Shown: positions 1 through 6,732, counted from the first letter of the stretch. The stretch is DNA of 9,579 nucleotides from Desulfobacteraceae bacterium (GCA_027353395.1 DAIEHU010000077.1:1-9579); one strand, 5' to 3'. Made by a program: numbers and translations. The notes: generated by a model from the letters alone, not told the origin.

Positions 1-1
1 G

Positions 2-1096
2 CAATGGCAGATCCAAAACCGGATCAGTACGCCTGCGCAGCTAAACCGTTTTTTAAAACTCTCAAACGAAGAACAAAGCGCTTTCAATAACTTAAGCGTC
101 AAAATTCCTCTGGGCATCACGCCCTACTATATGAGCCTCTTACCTGTAAATGAACCGGACAATCCGCTCCGGCGAACGGTCATTCCGACGGTGCATGAAC
201 TATTCAAAGTGCCGGGGGAGGCCAACGATCCATTGAACGAGGAAGGCCAGAGCCAGGTGCCCGGACTTGTGCATCGCTATCCGGACAGGGTGCTGTTGCT
301 TTTGATTGATTTCTGTTCCGTGTATTGCCGTTACTGCACCCGCTCCCGGATGATCGGGCGGGGGGATATCCATGCCGGCGGTTCGCGGCTTGAAAAAGCT
401 ATCCAGTATATCCGCGACACGCCCACCATCCGGGACGTGCTCCTGTCCGGCGGTGATCCGCTGACCCTGAGCGATAAAAAACTGGACTGGGTTATCAATC
501 AAATACGCGCCATCCCTCATGTGGAGATCATCCGCATCGGCACCAAGGTGCCAGCGGTGCTTCCCCAGCGCATCACGCCGCAACTGGTGAAAATGCTGCG
601 CAAATATCATCCGCTGTGGATGAGTCTGCATTTCACCCATCCGGATGAATGTACGCCCGAAGCCTATCGCGCAACCCGTCTGCTGGCGGATGCCGGGATT
701 CCTTTAGGCTCCCAAACCGTGCTGCTTAAAGGAGTCAACGACAATGTAGACACCATGAAAGACCTGGTTCACCATCTGATGAAAATGCGGGTGCGGCCCT
801 ATTACCTCTATCAGTGCGATCCGGTGACTGGTACCAGCCATTTCCGGACCACCGTGGAAAAAGGCATGGAAATTATCCGCGGGCTCCGGGGGCATACCTC
901 CGGATATGCAGTACCCAACTATGTGGTGGACGCCCCTGGCGGCGGCGGTAAAATTCCAGTCATGCCGAACTATGTCATGGGCCGTCAGGACAATAATCTG
1001 GTATTATGCAATTATGAGGAGAAAATTTTCCGTTATCCCGATACTGCCGATAGTTTTGACCCATATTCACTTCAAGGAGAGATTCATGGCTGCTGA
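2..1096 (+). CDS. kamA: KamA-family radical SAM aminomutase, probably lysine 2,3-aminomutase; 5' end outside the window
   Basis: The family uses a [4Fe-4S] cluster, S-adenosylmethionine and PLP to move an alpha-amino group to the beta carbon, turning L-lysine into L-beta-lysine in the cytoplasm. The frame is open from the window edge: codons before the first ATG (131) encode the conserved WQIQNRI and ITPYY segments, so 131 is not the start. By comparison with the Clostridium enzyme about 20-25 residues are missing. Cluster cysteines of the CxxxCxxC motif are encoded at 314, 326 and 335. The PLP lysine in GGGGK is at 950. The two aspartates that bind the lysine side chain in lysine aminomutases (D293 and D330 of the Clostridium protein) are kept, in QCD (818) and VVDAPGG (929). 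Glutamate 2,3-aminomutases carry Lys and Asn there. The arginine after CRYCT that holds the carboxylate is also kept. The C terminus stops about 45-50 residues early and lacks the Clostridium cysteine-rich tail. Family very sure; lysine as substrate likely, arginine or another basic amino acid possible. Confidence 0.93.
   Translation, partial: QWQIQNRISTPAQLNRFLKLSNEEQSAFNNLSVKIPLGITPYYMSLLPVNEPDNPLRRTVIPTVHELFKVPGEANDPLNEEGQSQVPGLVHRYPDRVLLLLIDFCSVYCRYCTRSRMIGRGDIHAGGSRLEKAIQYIRDTPTIRDVLLSGGDPLTLSDKKLDWVINQIRAIPHVEIIRIGTKVPAVLPQRITPQLVKMLRKYHPLWMSLHFTHPDECTPEAYRATRLLADAGIPLGSQTVLLKGVNDNVDTMKDLVHHLMKMRVRPYYLYQCDPVTGTSHFRTTVEKGMEIIRGLRGHTSGYAVPNYVVDAPGGGGKIPVMPNYVMGRQDNNLVLCNYEEKIFRYPDTADSFDPYSLQGEIHGC
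1074..1081 (+). promoter_or_regulatory. Strong ribosome binding site inside the end of kamA
   Basis: AAGGAGAG lies within the last codons of kamA, with its AGGAG core six bases before an ATG at 1086. This is the best Shine-Dalgarno match in the left block, yet it does not serve the start of the ATP-grasp gene. It serves the 15-codon mini-ORF that ends on that gene's start codon. Confidence 0.6.
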
Positions 1097-1133
1097 TGAC
1101 ATCCGCTTGTCTTTAAACAGGATGTGCGGATGA
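1086..1133 (+). CDS. Mini-ORF of 15 codons, possible leader or coupling peptide
   Basis: An ATG six bases after a strong AGGAG core opens a 15-residue frame, MAADDIRLSLNRMCG. It overlaps the last codons of kamA and stops with a TGA that overlaps the ATG of the first ATP-grasp gene (ATGA at 1130-1133). The arrangement would let ribosomes ending here restart directly on the next gene, as in translational coupling. The peptide has no recognisable domain or run of one regulatory amino acid, so classical attenuation is not suggested. It could also be a chance frame in the kamA-ligase junction. That it is translated is inferred only from the binding site and the overlap. Confidence 0.4.
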   Translation: MAADDIRLSLNRMCG

Positions 1134-2140
1134 AAATCGGTCTGACGTATGATCTGCGCTCGGATTACCTCGCAATGGGCTACAGCCGTGAAGAAACCGC
1201 GGAATTTGACCGGGAGGAAACAATCCTCGCCATAGAATCCGCCCTTCAAGGGATGGGACATGTCACGGATCGCATCGGCAACGCCTGGCGGCTTACCGAA
1301 CGCCTAGTGCGGGGAGACCGGTGGGATATAGTGTTTAATATCTGTGAAGGGCTTTATGGCATTGCCAGGGAAGCCCAGGTTCCGGCGATTCTGGATTTGT
1401 ACCGGATTCCCTATACGTTTTCAGACCCCGTGGTCATGGGCCTGACTCTGCACAAGGGCATGACCAAGCATGTGGTCCGGGGACATGGCCTCCCCACGCC
1501 AGATTTCATGGTGGTGGAATCATCAGGGGATGCGGAAAAAATCCATTTCGCGCCCCCCTATTTCGTCAAACCCGTGGCGGAAGGAACAGGCAAGGGAATC
1601 AGCAGCCAGTCCATTGTTCACCAGAAGGAGCAGCTTGCCGGAATATGCGGAAAACTGATCAATGCTTTCCATCAGCCGGTACTTGTGGAAAAATACCTTT
1701 CAGGCCGTGAGTTTACAACCGGCATCGTGGGGACCGGCCGGGAAGCCAGGGTTCTGGGAACCATGGAAGTCATCCTGCTGCCAAATGCGGAAAAAGGCGT
1801 TTATTCCTATGACAATAAGGACCAATATGAAGACCGGGTCGAGTATCATCTGGTGACGGCCGAAGACCCGTCTGTGCGTGCGGCTGAAGCGGCGGCTCTC
1901 GGCGCATGGCGCGCTCTGGGATGCCGGGACGGCGGGAGGACGGATTTACGGTGCGATAATGCAGGAAATCCATATTTTCTGGAAGTCAACCCTTTGGCCG
2001 GCCTGCATCCGGTGCATTCGGACCTGCCTATTTTGTGCGGGCATCTGTGCGTTCCCTATGATGCGCTCATCCAAAATATTCTGATATCAGCACTGCTGCG
2101 GATTCCGGTGGAAGAAAACCTTCAGGATAAACAGGCATGA
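1130..2140 (+). CDS. D-Ala-D-Ala-ligase-like ATP-grasp enzyme (first of two)
   Basis: A 336-residue cytoplasmic ATP-grasp protein. Such enzymes activate a carboxylate as an acyl phosphate with ATP and Mg and join it to an amine. The N-terminal preATP-grasp half holds FNICEG (residues 69-74). The ATP-binding half has VKPVAEGTGKGI (146-157; K147 and E151 as nucleotide ligands), VEKYLSGREF (186-195), GRTDLRCD (269-276) and the metal-binding pair E285 and N287 in FLEVNP. Length is normal for Ddl, but the signature details differ from true peptidoglycan Ddl, so an amide ligase for another substrate is more likely. The ATG at 1130 is preferred over the GTG at 1124 because AGGA (1119-1122) lies seven bases before the ATG and only one before the GTG. 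It is bridged to kamA by the mini-ORF and overlaps the next gene by ATGA. Family sure, substrate unknown. Confidence 0.88.
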   Translation: MKIGLTYDLRSDYLAMGYSREETAEFDREETILAIESALQGMGHVTDRIGNAWRLTERLVRGDRWDIVFNICEGLYGIAREAQVPAILDLYRIPYTFSDPVVMGLTLHKGMTKHVVRGHGLPTPDFMVVESSGDAEKIHFAPPYFVKPVAEGTGKGISSQSIVHQKEQLAGICGKLINAFHQPVLVEKYLSGREFTTGIVGTGREARVLGTMEVILLPNAEKGVYSYDNKDQYEDRVEYHLVTAEDPSVRAAEAAALGAWRALGCRDGGRTDLRCDNAGNPYFLEVNPLAGLHPVHSDLPILCGHLCVPYDALIQNILISALLRIPVEENLQDKQA

Positions 2141-3747
2141 ACGCTCTGCCGGAAAAAATGCGCGTGGCCATTGCCTACAATCAGGTGGATGAAGCCGCCG
2201 CGCGTGATGAGCGGGATGTGCTGGATCAAGTAGCGGCCGTGTTTGAGGCCCTTTCCGGACTCGGGCATCTGCCCCTTACAATATCATGCAGCCTGGATCT
2301 GTCGGCGTTCAAGCAAAAAATTATATCGGCGCGCCCGGACATGGTTTTCAATCTGGTGGAACCCATGGATGGCCATGGCCGGCTGATCGGCGTTGTCCCC
2401 AGCCTGTTTGACGCTATAGGCATTCCTTATACCGGCGCGCCCGCGAGCGCCATTCACGAAACCTCCCACAAGATCCTATCCAAGGCGCGGATGCAGGCCA
2501 GCGGCCTTGCGACCCCTTTCTGGATCGGGCCCTGGCCTCATGAATCCTGTTCCCGGTTCACCCTGCCCGATGAAGCCGTCCGTCCCCACAGCCCTTGGAT
2601 CGTCAAATCCGTCTGGGAACATGCATCCCTTGGGATTGACGGCAATGCCCTGATATCCCCGGATTGCCCGGAAAATTTGATGGGTGTTCTTCGCCTGCGC
2701 GCCACGGATCTGGGCGGTGCGTGTTTTGCAGAACAATACATTGACGGCCGGGAGTTCAACCTGTCCATCATTGGCGGATCGGAGCGGCCGGTTGTGCTGC
2801 CACCCGCAGAAATCGTATTTGAAAATTTTGAAAAAGACAGGCCACGTCTCGTCTGCTACAAAGCCAAATGGGATGAAACCTCATTTGAATATACCCATAC
2901 CACCCGGCAATTTGAATTTCCGGATATTGACGCGGCCCTGCTGACGGAGCTGCGCCAAACAGCCCTTCGGTGCTGGCATGTCTTTAACCTTCGGGGATAT
3001 GCCCGTGTGGATTTCCGGGTTGACGGTCAAAACCGGCCCTGGATTCTGGAGGTCAACGCCAACCCATGCTTATCAAGGGACGCTGGATTTAGAGCAGCAA
3101 TAAATCAGGCTGGAATGACATTTCCTCAGGCCATCGAACGCATTCTGGCCGATGCCATGCATCAAGAAGGAAAGAAGAGCGCCTCGTCCATCGCCGTTCC
3201 CGTGACAGAAAGCTTGATGGGCGGCGGCTCCCAGAAACCAAATCCCAAAGACGCTGTTTTCAGGTACGCGCCCTGCCCGCAGGATGTCCAAGATATACGC
3301 AAACTGGTGGAAGCCACGGGCTTTTTCCATTCATACGAAGTGAACGTGGCGGTGGAACTGGTGGAAGACCGGCTGGCAAAAGGGGGGGCAAGCGATTATC
3401 ATTTTGTGTTTCTGGAAAAAAACAGCCGGTTGGCTGGATATGTCTGTTACGGCCCCATCCCGTGCACCGCGAACAGCTTTGATATGTACTGGATCGCCGT
3501 GCATCCGGATTTTCAAAATCAGGGGCTTGGCCGCATCCTGGCCGATGAGACAGAACGCCTGGTGCTGAAGATGGGGGGACGGAGTATTTATATCGAAACA
3601 TCCCAAAGCGATGCTTACGAGCCCACCCGCGCCTTTTACCATCGTTGCGGCTACCGGTTTGAAGCCGTCCTGGAGGATTTTTACGCGCCTGGGGACGGCA
3701 AGCTGATCGGTTGCAAGAACCTGGCTGAACAATGCGATGCGGCATAA
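2137..3747 (+). CDS. ATP-grasp ligase fused to GNAT N-acetyltransferase
   Basis: A 536-residue two-domain protein. Residues 8-342 form a Ddl-like ATP-grasp unit: FNLVEP (71-76), VKSVWEHASLGI (156-167, with K157 and E161), AEQYIDGREF (198-207), ARVDFRVD (289-296) and the Mg ligands E305 and N307 in ILEVNANP. After a linker (about 343-374) comes a GNAT domain (375-525) with the acetyl-CoA-binding strand and loop VHPDFQNQGLG (455-465, the Q/RxxGxG signature) and a late PTRAFYHRCGY stretch typical of the family. The protein can therefore in principle form an amide bond and acylate an amine. The start overlaps the previous stop by ATGA, with AGGA nine bases upstream; an internal ATG at 2158 is the alternative. 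The two ATP-grasp genes differ clearly in sequence and are not a recent duplication. Domains sure; substrates and product inferred only from the adjacent kamA. Confidence 0.9.
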   Translation: MNALPEKMRVAIAYNQVDEAAARDERDVLDQVAAVFEALSGLGHLPLTISCSLDLSAFKQKIISARPDMVFNLVEPMDGHGRLIGVVPSLFDAIGIPYTGAPASAIHETSHKILSKARMQASGLATPFWIGPWPHESCSRFTLPDEAVRPHSPWIVKSVWEHASLGIDGNALISPDCPENLMGVLRLRATDLGGACFAEQYIDGREFNLSIIGGSERPVVLPPAEIVFENFEKDRPRLVCYKAKWDETSFEYTHTTRQFEFPDIDAALLTELRQTALRCWHVFNLRGYARVDFRVDGQNRPWILEVNANPCLSRDAGFRAAINQAGMTFPQAIERILADAMHQEGKKSASSIAVPVTESLMGGGSQKPNPKDAVFRYAPCPQDVQDIRKLVEATGFFHSYEVNVAVELVEDRLAKGGASDYHFVFLEKNSRLAGYVCYGPIPCTANSFDMYWIAVHPDFQNQGLGRILADETERLVLKMGGRSIYIETSQSDAYEPTRAFYHRCGYRFEAVLEDFYAPGDGKLIGCKNLAEQCDAA

Positions 3748-3791
3748 GAAAAAAAACCAACCATAGTCCGTCATGAGGGGGCGAACCGGTA

Positions 3792-4424
3792 TTGGCATCC
3801 TGGACCGAATATATCAAATTTTTTGTGAGCCTGTTCTCGATTGTGAACGCCATCGGCACCGTACCGGTGTTTCTAAACCTCACCGATAATTTTACCGAAG
3901 CCCAGCAATTGCGAACCGCCCGAATCGCGGCATTTACCTGCTGCGTGGTGCTGATTTCAACATTAATGACAGGGGAAATGCTTCTCAAGTTTTTCGGGAT
4001 TTCCATCGGGTCGTTCCGGGTAGGCGGCGGCATCCTTCTTCTGCTCATGGCGATCTCCATGATGCACGCGCGACTGAGCAACGTGAAGCAGACTCCGGAG
4101 GAGGCCATTGATAAAGCCAATAGTGATTCGGTGGCGGTGGTTCCGCTGGGGCTTCCCCTGCTGGCAGGGCCAGGGGCCATCAGCGCCGTCATCTTGTACG
4201 CCAACCGGTACTCATCGGTGACACACTACGCCATTCTCGGCGGCGAAATCATTCTCATTTCCCTGATTATCTGGGCCATCTTCCGGGCGTCCCATTTCCT
4301 ATCCAACCTCTTGGGAAAAACAGGGATCAATATTGTCACGCGCATCATGGGCCTGATTATGGCGGCCATCGGCATTGAATTTATCGCGAGCGGGATCAAA
4401 CTACTTTTCCCGGTGCTTGCGTAA
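3792..4424 (+). CDS. MarC-family integral membrane protein
   Basis: A 210-residue, very hydrophobic protein with about six predicted membrane helices (around 8-28, 44-60, 64-92, 115-137, 147-165 and 182-208). It carries family signatures: a first helix ending SIVNAIGTVPVFL (16-28; most members have VNP where this has VNA) and VPLGLPLLAGPGAI (117-130). MarC proteins sit in the inner membrane; early claims of a drug-resistance role were not upheld, and some members are linked to neutral amino acid transport. The start is TTG at 3792: a stop lies in frame at 3774, no ATG lies between, and GAGGGGG (3775-3781) is placed as a ribosome binding site. The gene is 44 bp after the ATP-grasp/GNAT gene on the same strand with no visible terminator between, so co-transcription is plausible. 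A role as transporter for the upstream pathway is only a guess from position. Confidence 0.88.
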   Translation: MASWTEYIKFFVSLFSIVNAIGTVPVFLNLTDNFTEAQQLRTARIAAFTCCVVLISTLMTGEMLLKFFGISIGSFRVGGGILLLLMAISMMHARLSNVKQTPEEAIDKANSDSVAVVPLGLPLLAGPGAISAVILYANRYSSVTHYAILGGEIILISLIIWAIFRASHFLSNLLGKTGINIVTRIMGLIMAAIGIEFIASGIKLLFPVLA

Positions 4425-4470
4425 TGGCCTGACCAATAATTGATTATAGACCGCCCTTCAGCCTGAATCC
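4425..4470. other. Convergent gap between marC and the cyclase gene
   Basis: Two operons end here facing each other with 46 bp between the stop codons. I looked for a shared bidirectional hairpin and saw none with a GC stem and T-run; only a short imperfect AT palindrome around 4435-4446. Any terminator is either factor dependent or inside the coding ends. Confidence 0.5.
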
Positions 4471-5913
4471 CTATTGTTTGACGCTGATGTTCACCTCCAC
4501 ATCCGGCCACGGCTTGCCCACCGGCTGCACGGTTTGCGGCGCGATGATTTTACAGAAAACGCGGGTGTTTTCATTAATATTTTCCATATAAATCGGCGCT
4601 GTGGTAACGGTGATCGCTTTTTTCCCCTTTTCCGGTAAGGGCGCCAGCACCCGCACCTTTGGCGGAATCACATCCACCGCCCGGGCCTTGAAGCCGGAAG
4701 GCAGGCTGCCGACCAATTGCGGCTTCACATCCGCCCATTGTTCCGTGATGGCCGCAAGTGCCAACTCGAGTTTTGACGGAACCGCTTCCAGCAGCTTCAC
4801 CCCTTTCGGGAGGTCCACATTCTCGCTGGTAATATAATAAGACTGGGTTCCGGGCTTAAACTTCGACAGGTCGATTTTGAGGCTCAGATTTGCCGAATCA
4901 ATGGCGTCCATATGGGATTTGGTGCCCCCAAGAACCAACTGAACTTCTTTCGCCCTTTCTCCCACAAACGCCAGGTCCGGCCCGGACGCGGAATATTCCA
5001 CCGGCACCGTAACAGGCCGCTCCACCCATTCCCCCTGAGCCACAATAATGGTTGACCAGAAAATAAACGCCAGAGCGAAACTTATCGCAAGCTGACGGAA
5101 AACCGACAACCGGGAATGGCCGTCCTTGAATTCGAATAAATACGAAGAGGCCTCTTTCCAGTGGGATAAAATGGCGGCCTGCAATTCCTCACGGCTGCCC
5201 GGCTTCCAAATTTCCCCTTTCTGGAACACGGAAATTTGGCCCCGTTCTTCGGACACGACACAGACCATCGCGTCAGTGGTTTCCGCCAGTCCCATCGCCG
5301 CATGGTGACGGGTGCCATAGTCCGCAGCAAGTTTTGAGGTATGAGAAAGAGGAAGCCGCACGCCGAACTGGGAAAACATGCCTTTGGAAATAACCAGCGC
5401 GCCGTCATGGCCGGGGGAGTTGGGGTCAAAGATACTCATAAACAGCGGATAACTGGGCCGCGCTTTCAATATGTATCCGCCGGACATAAATTCCTGAACC
5501 TGTTCCTTGCCGGGCAATACCACAATCGCGCCGCGAAATTCCTTGGCCAGATCGAACAGCCCGTCGACAATGGTTTGGGACAGGATATTACCGGGGTCAC
5601 GGACTTCAGAACGCCGGATGGATACTGCCCGCTCAAAAATCTTCCGCAACTCCGGCTGAAAAATAACAATCAGCGCGGTCAGCACCACATGGCTAAGGTT
5701 GCTGTAAATCCATTTGATGCCATTCAGGTTCAACACGTTGGCCAGCAGGAAAATCGACATGGCCACCAGCATGCCTGCCATGATTTTCCATGTGCCGAGC
5801 CGTTTCAGGGTCCGATAGAGAACAAACAAACCCGCTGTAATCAGCGAAACATCGATAAGCGTCCGCCAGTCAAGAAATTCCTTGATCAAGGCCAGGGCGC
5901 CGATGTGGATCAT
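4471..5913 (-). CDS. cdaA: CdaA-type diadenylate cyclase fused to YbbR (CdaR-like) repeats
   Basis: The N-terminal half makes cyclic di-AMP from two ATP at the inner membrane. Three N-terminal helices (about 19-35, 42-62 and 74-86) precede a DAC domain (about 100-255) with the DGA motif in GHDGALVI (D170-A172) and GTRHHAA (200-206), where most family members have RHR. A fourth helix (about 273-293) leads to an extracytoplasmic part of about 185 residues resembling two YbbR repeats (about 298-386 and 392-478). In Bacillus the cyclase CdaA and its YbbR regulator CdaR are separate adjacent genes; here they form one 480-residue chain. The start is fixed by GGAGGA (5918-5923) four bases before the ATG, and the gene follows the lipoprotein gene by 18 bp. 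Products likely govern turgor, potassium or cell-wall balance, as for c-di-AMP elsewhere. Family and fusion sure; full activity needs testing because of the RHH change. Confidence 0.92.
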   Translation of the reverse strand: MIHIGALALIKEFLDWRTLIDVSLITAGLFVLYRTLKRLGTWKIMAGMLVAMSIFLLANVLNLNGIKWIYSNLSHVVLTALIVIFQPELRKIFERAVSIRRSEVRDPGNILSQTIVDGLFDLAKEFRGAIVVLPGKEQVQEFMSGGYILKARPSYPLFMSIFDPNSPGHDGALVISKGMFSQFGVRLPLSHTSKLAADYGTRHHAAMGLAETTDAMVCVVSEERGQISVFQKGEIWKPGSREELQAAILSHWKEASSYLFEFKDGHSRLSVFRQLAISFALAFIFWSTIIVAQGEWVERPVTVPVEYSASGPDLAFVGERAKEVQLVLGGTKSHMDAIDSANLSLKIDLSKFKPGTQSYYITSENVDLPKGVKLLEAVPSKLELALAAITEQWADVKPQLVGSLPSGFKARAVDVIPPKVRVLAPLPEKGKKAITVTTAPIYMENINENTRVFCKIIAPQTVQPVGKPWPDVEVNISVKQ

Positions 5914-5931
5914 CGATTCCTCCGGAAAAAT

Positions 5932-6309
5932 TTAATTCGGATGTTCCGTGGTGTTGAACACATAGGATGAAACGATATTGTCATTATTAAAGTGGATCAC
6001 CAGATCCTTGGTTCTGGATTCTCCAAACAACCGGTATTGATATTTTCCGTAGGTCCATGTGGTCTTTCCATCCTCGATCCCCACCCGCCAAGGTTCTCCA
6101 AACATACCCCGGAGATCTTCCTGCGTGGTCTGCCCGATTCGGATTTCCGGCACCCTGGAATCCGTGAATTCCCTTCCCATATTGGCGCAACCCGCGGCAA
6201 CCATCAGCATGGCCAACAAACCCATCATGCGGCAGAAAGAAATAAAGCCCATTCCGGCGTGATTGCCGTCTCTATGGGATAAAAACAATCGCTTTTGATT
6301 CTCTAACAT
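5932..6309 (-). CDS. BamE/SmpA-like lipoprotein
   Basis: A 125-residue predicted lipoprotein. A hydrophobic segment (about 21-38) ends in a lipobox, VAAGC, with lipidated cysteine C41; the next residue is Ala, not Asp, which by the Lol rule favours the outer membrane. The mature part resembles the SmpA/OmlA/BamE fold: IRIGQTTQEDLRGMFGEPW (56-74) followed by a TWTYG strand and a hydrophobic C-terminal strand. BamE itself supports outer-membrane protein assembly, but many small lipoproteins share this fold, so that role is not assigned. AGGAGGA (6316-6322) six bases before the ATG at 6309 fixes the start, although it leaves an unusually long N-region before the signal helix; Met20 (6252) would give a more standard signal peptide but has only a weak binding site. 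It lies between HU and the cyclase in the same operon. Confidence 0.82.
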   Translation of the reverse strand: MLENQKRLFLSHRDGNHAGMGFISFCRMMGLLAMLMVAAGCANMGREFTDSRVPEIRIGQTTQEDLRGMFGEPWRVGIEDGKTTWTYGKYQYRLFGESRTKDLVIHFNNDNIVSSYVFNTTEHPN

Positions 6310-6326
6310 GGCGTTTCCTCCTAATA

Positions 6327-6605
6327 TTAATCTTCCAGCGCATCTTTCAATGTTTTTCCGGGTTTGAATTTAACGACATTCTGGGCGGGAATGGTTATTT
6401 CCGCGCCGGTCCCCGGATTCCGCCCTTTGCGTTCCTCCCTGTGAACCGTTAAGAACGTTCCGAAACCGGTCAACTGGACTTTTCCATCATCGGTCTTTAA
6501 TGCTTCCAAAATTCCATCAATTAAAGCGTTTAATGCGATCCCCGCCTTTTCTTTCGAGATTTTAGCCTCTTGCGCCATGTAATCGATCAGTTCTGCTTTG
6601 GTCAT
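6327..6605 (-). CDS. HU/IHF-family nucleoid DNA-binding protein
   Basis: A 92-residue histone-like protein that binds and bends DNA as a dimer. It shows the standard layout: N-terminal helices starting MTKAELID, the GFGTF turn (47-51), a basic arm with RNPGTG (62-67) whose proline P64 would insert between base pairs, and the closing VVKFKPGKTLKDAL stretch. Length matches HU (about 90). The frame extends to 6662, but the ATG at 6605 is chosen because AAGGAGAG (6611-6618) precedes it with its AGGAG core seven bases away and because HU proteins begin at this point; an ATG at 6608 is directly adjacent. It heads the operon HU, lipoprotein, diadenylate cyclase. HU alpha versus beta or IHF cannot be decided, though HU is closer. 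Confidence 0.93.
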   Translation of the reverse strand: MTKAELIDYMAQEAKISKEKAGIALNALIDGILEALKTDDGKVQLTGFGTFLTVHREERKGRNPGTGAEITIPAQNVVKFKPGKTLKDALED

Positions 6606-6732
6606 CATTTCTCTCCTTTTTAATTTTAAAATTCTTCTCACAAAGCCATCATTCCCGCTCATTTGAATAAATCAACATGGCCTTCAATTGCAATGCTTAT
6701 CTCTAAATTCCAATGAAAAAAACAATAATCAT

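Noticed and set aside
200..640. A 146-codon - strand frame
   Set aside because: It is antisense to the radical SAM core of kamA, including the cluster cysteines; no motif of its own.
1124..1129. GTG at 1124 as start of the first ATP-grasp gene
   Set aside because: The AGGA site is only one base from this GTG and seven from the ATG at 1130, and the protein family starts at about the ATG.
1130..2140. Assignment as the peptidoglycan D-Ala-D-Ala ligase Ddl
   Set aside because: The fold matches, but the neighbours are not cell-wall genes, there are two such enzymes next to kamA, and the nucleotide-loop sequence differs from typical Ddl. A generic ATP-grasp call is safer.
3260..4204. A 314-codon open frame on the - strand
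   Set aside because: It lies opposite the GNAT domain and marC, which both have clear family motifs. Its translation is low in complexity with many Pro, Arg and Ser and has no recognisable motif or binding site.
5341..5970. A 209-codon open frame on the + strand
   Set aside because: It is antisense to the diadenylate cyclase, whose DGA motif and membrane helices are plain; the antisense product is rich in His, Gln and Asn and resembles no family.
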